Positions 6,656-8,143 of a DNA stretch of 8,143 nucleotides are shown here, piece by piece (within the stretch, counting starts at the first letter, position 1; every line of letters starts with the position of its first letter). The stretch is from BRH-c25 sp035417425 (lineage in GTDB: Bacteria; Bacillota; Clostridia; Lutisporales; Lutisporaceae): NCBI GenBank assembly GCA_035417425.1, contig DAOLPD010000144.1, positions 1-8,143 of the forward strand, given 5' to 3'. The position numbers and the translations under genes are program-made. The notes under the pieces were generated by a model. The model made no database searches. It was not told the origin of the DNA and worked only from the letters and a program-made list of their open reading frames with translations.

Positions 6656-7045
6656 ATGTCAGAAAGAGCTTTAACAATGAAGTTGATGGATGGATTGTAT
6701 GGAGTCTGCAGGTTTAACAGTGACGAGGCAATTCCTGAATGGGTATTCCAAAGCAGCTTTTATTCCGTTACGAAAACACTAGACGAATTATCAGTTGTAT
6801 GTTCTCAGGATAGTATTCCAAATAAAATAAAGTGTGAAAAGGATTGGAGAATTTTAAGGGTTGAAGGGCCATTGGATTTTTCATTGATAGGAATCCTTTC
6901 CTCTATCAGTACAACACTTGCAAATAAGGGGATAAGCATATTTGCAATTTCTACATACGACACAGACTATATTCTTGTCAAAGACAAAAATATTGATATG
7001 GCGATAGATGCATTGTCTGCAGAAAAGTATGAGATAATTAGATAG
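6656..7045 (+). CDS. ACT_7 (CASTOR/aspartokinase-type) ACT-domain protein
   Basis: This 129-aa soluble protein matches stand-alone ACT proteins of the ACT_7 type. The first half contains YGVCRF, the conserved 'P-x-W' (IPEWVF, 27-32), SVTKTLDELSVVC (37-49) and WRILRVEGPLDF (64-75). The second half has the ACT core 'IGILSSISTTLANKGISIF', then AISTYDTDYILVKD at 97-110, the most conserved stretch of the family. Such proteins bind amino acids at the ACT interface and act as sensors; the ligand cannot be read from the sequence. Upstream, two overlapping ribosome sites (AGGAGG at 6640-6645, AAAGGAG at 6647-6653) precede the ATG, the first at a normal spacing of ten bases. It follows the zinc-ribbon gene by 40 bases and may share its transcript. 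Confidence 0.93.
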   Translation: MSERALTMKLMDGLYGVCRFNSDEAIPEWVFQSSFYSVTKTLDELSVVCSQDSIPNKIKCEKDWRILRVEGPLDFSLIGILSSISTTLANKGISIFAISTYDTDYILVKDKNIDMAIDALSAEKYEIIR

Positions 7046-7097
7046 TATTATTTCTGATAGCAGGTTTAAATTTTAAATTGTATTAAGGAGTAGGGTT

Positions 7098-8036
7098 ATG
7101 TATACAGAAATAAATAAAAGGTTGGAAGAAGCGCAGCAGGGGGTTTTTCGCCTGTATAAAATTGATTCAATGCTGAAAGGCCTGAAGGATGAGCAGCTGT
7201 CACTTGAAAGCAAGGTATCAGAGCTAAAGACTATTCTGGATAAAGAAGATCTTGATGTGAAGAAGCTGGAGGGAAACAGCCTTGCCGGAATTTTTTACTC
7301 TGTTTTGGGCAGGCTTGAAGAGCGCTTGGAGAATGAGAAAAAGGAAGCCCTCGGGGCAAAACTTAAATACGACCAGGCAGTTCGTGATTTGGAGGATGTG
7401 AAGCATGAAATTTCAAAGCTTTGCTCCGAGCGGGGGAATTACATGGATTGTGAGCGAAAATATGAAAGCCTGTATGCTGCTAAGAGAGACATGTTGATAA
7501 AATCAGACCCGGATAGGGCACAAAAGTTGCTGAATCTTACCGAGCAATTGAACAATTCCAAAAACGCTTTGAAAGAGATAAGAGAGGCCATTTCTGCAGG
7601 CAGAAGTGTAATAAGCAGCCTGGAGAAAGCAATGAGCAGCCTTAACAGTGCAGAAGGCTGGGGAGTATGGGATATGCTTGGGGGAGGGCTGATTTCTGAC
7701 CTGGCAAAGCATTCTCACATAGATAATGCCAAATATGAGGCGGAGCAAGCCCAAATCCTGCTGCGCCGGTTCAGGGCAGAGCTCGCTGATATAAGGATCA
7801 GGGAGGATATTCATATTGAAACAGGAGGTTTTGCCAAATTTGCGGATTTTTTCTTTGACGGGTTGATTGCAGACTGGTTTATGCAGTCTAAGATTAAGAA
7901 TTCCCATGAGAGCGTATCTCGGGTCAAAAGCCAGGTACAAAGCGTATTGAGCGAGCTCAGCAGCCTGGAAAGCCGGGAATCCTCAAGAATCAGGAAGGTT
8001 GAAACGGAAATAGATGAGCTGATAACCAAGGCATAA
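7098..8036 (+). CDS. Coiled-coil protein with a central hydrophobic, aromatic hairpin region
   Basis: The 312-aa product is almost all helical. Residues about 1-185 are heptad-rich coiled coil (LEEAQQGVFRLYKIDSML; KLEGNSLAGIF at 56-66 interrupts it). A Gly/Trp-rich segment, GWGVWDMLGGGLISDLAKHS (187-206), a second charged helix (about 208-240), an aromatic patch 'FAKFADFFFDGLIADWF' (245-261) and a final coiled coil (265-312) follow. There is no signal peptide, so it is probably cytosolic, perhaps touching the membrane through the aromatic patches. I recall proteins with the same GW-x-WDMLGGG and FADFFFDGL-x-ADW segments as conserved hypotheticals in Bacilli and Clostridia; no role is known to me. 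ATG follows AAGGAG (7085-7090) by seven bases. G+C is visibly higher than in the gene at 3839. Confidence 0.85.
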   Translation: MYTEINKRLEEAQQGVFRLYKIDSMLKGLKDEQLSLESKVSELKTILDKEDLDVKKLEGNSLAGIFYSVLGRLEERLENEKKEALGAKLKYDQAVRDLEDVKHEISKLCSERGNYMDCERKYESLYAAKRDMLIKSDPDRAQKLLNLTEQLNNSKNALKEIREAISAGRSVISSLEKAMSSLNSAEGWGVWDMLGGGLISDLAKHSHIDNAKYEAEQAQILLRRFRAELADIRIREDIHIETGGFAKFADFFFDGLIADWFMQSKIKNSHESVSRVKSQVQSVLSELSSLESRESSRIRKVETEIDELITKA

Positions 8037-8143
8037 CCAAATGCTGCATATTGGATCCTGATGGAAGCGGATTTGAGATAACAGTATAAGAGTCCAGCGG
8101 TGTTATGTCAAGAGATAAATAAGTAAGAATTCATTTGTTTTTT

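Noticed and set aside
7503..7940. Minus-strand open frame of 145 codons opposite the coiled-coil gene
   Set aside because: It mirrors a convincing sense gene with a good ribosome site, and its product (many Cys, Pro and His) resembles no family.
8037..8143. Terminator or next-gene promoter in the last 107 bases
   Set aside because: The T-rich end has no preceding GC-rich stem, and TATAAG at 8085-8090 lacks a -35 box at a proper distance.
1..8143. CRISPR array, tRNA or rRNA genes, insertion sequences, prophage or transposase genes
   Set aside because: No regularly spaced repeats, cloverleaf genes, transposase motifs or terminal inverted repeats were seen on either strand.

Overview
The base composition (AT-rich), the strong purine-rich Shine-Dalgarno sites and the protein types (secreted copper-amine-oxidase-N1 domain, DUF3298, lipobox lipoprotein, ACT_7 protein) point to a low-GC Firmicute, most likely a Clostridia member of the Ruminiclostridium/Acetivibrio kind. 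The genus is inference. All supported genes lie on the + strand. Gaps are short (about 35-140 bases) and I see no convincing rho-independent terminator between genes, so one or a few co-transcribed units are plausible.

Layout: (1) 3-392, tail of a gene that appears to begin upstream, family unsure. (2) 500-1303, a nucleotidyltransferase-fold protein of the DUF4037 kind. (3) 1356-3215, a 619-aa lipoprotein with three calcium-loop-like motifs. (4) 3284-3790, a four-helix membrane protein, here called TM-A. (5) 3839-5227, a secreted protein combining DUF4163/DUF3298, copper-amine-oxidase-N1 and an NTF2-like tail. (6) 5236-5351, a previously easy-to-miss relic of a zinc-ribbon membrane gene. (7) 5364-6080, a second four-helix membrane protein with an extracytoplasmic domain, TM-B. 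(8) 6099-6143, a 14-codon reading frame behind a perfect Shine-Dalgarno. (9) 6169-6615, the intact zinc-ribbon membrane protein. (10) 6656-7045, an ACT_7 protein. (11) 7098-8036, a coiled-coil protein. Bases 8037-8143 hold no feature I can support.

The most interesting reading is of 3284-6615. TM-A and TM-B share a pattern of two helical hairpins, each with a Glu in the first helix and an Asn 22-26 residues later in the second. The zinc-ribbon gene also occurs twice, once intact and once as a deletion relic. This suggests that a unit of membrane protein, spacer gene and zinc-ribbon protein was duplicated and then partly decayed. With the secreted DUF3298 protein and the lipoprotein, the group looks like an envelope-associated cluster of unknown function. 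That joint role is inference from position and localisation only.
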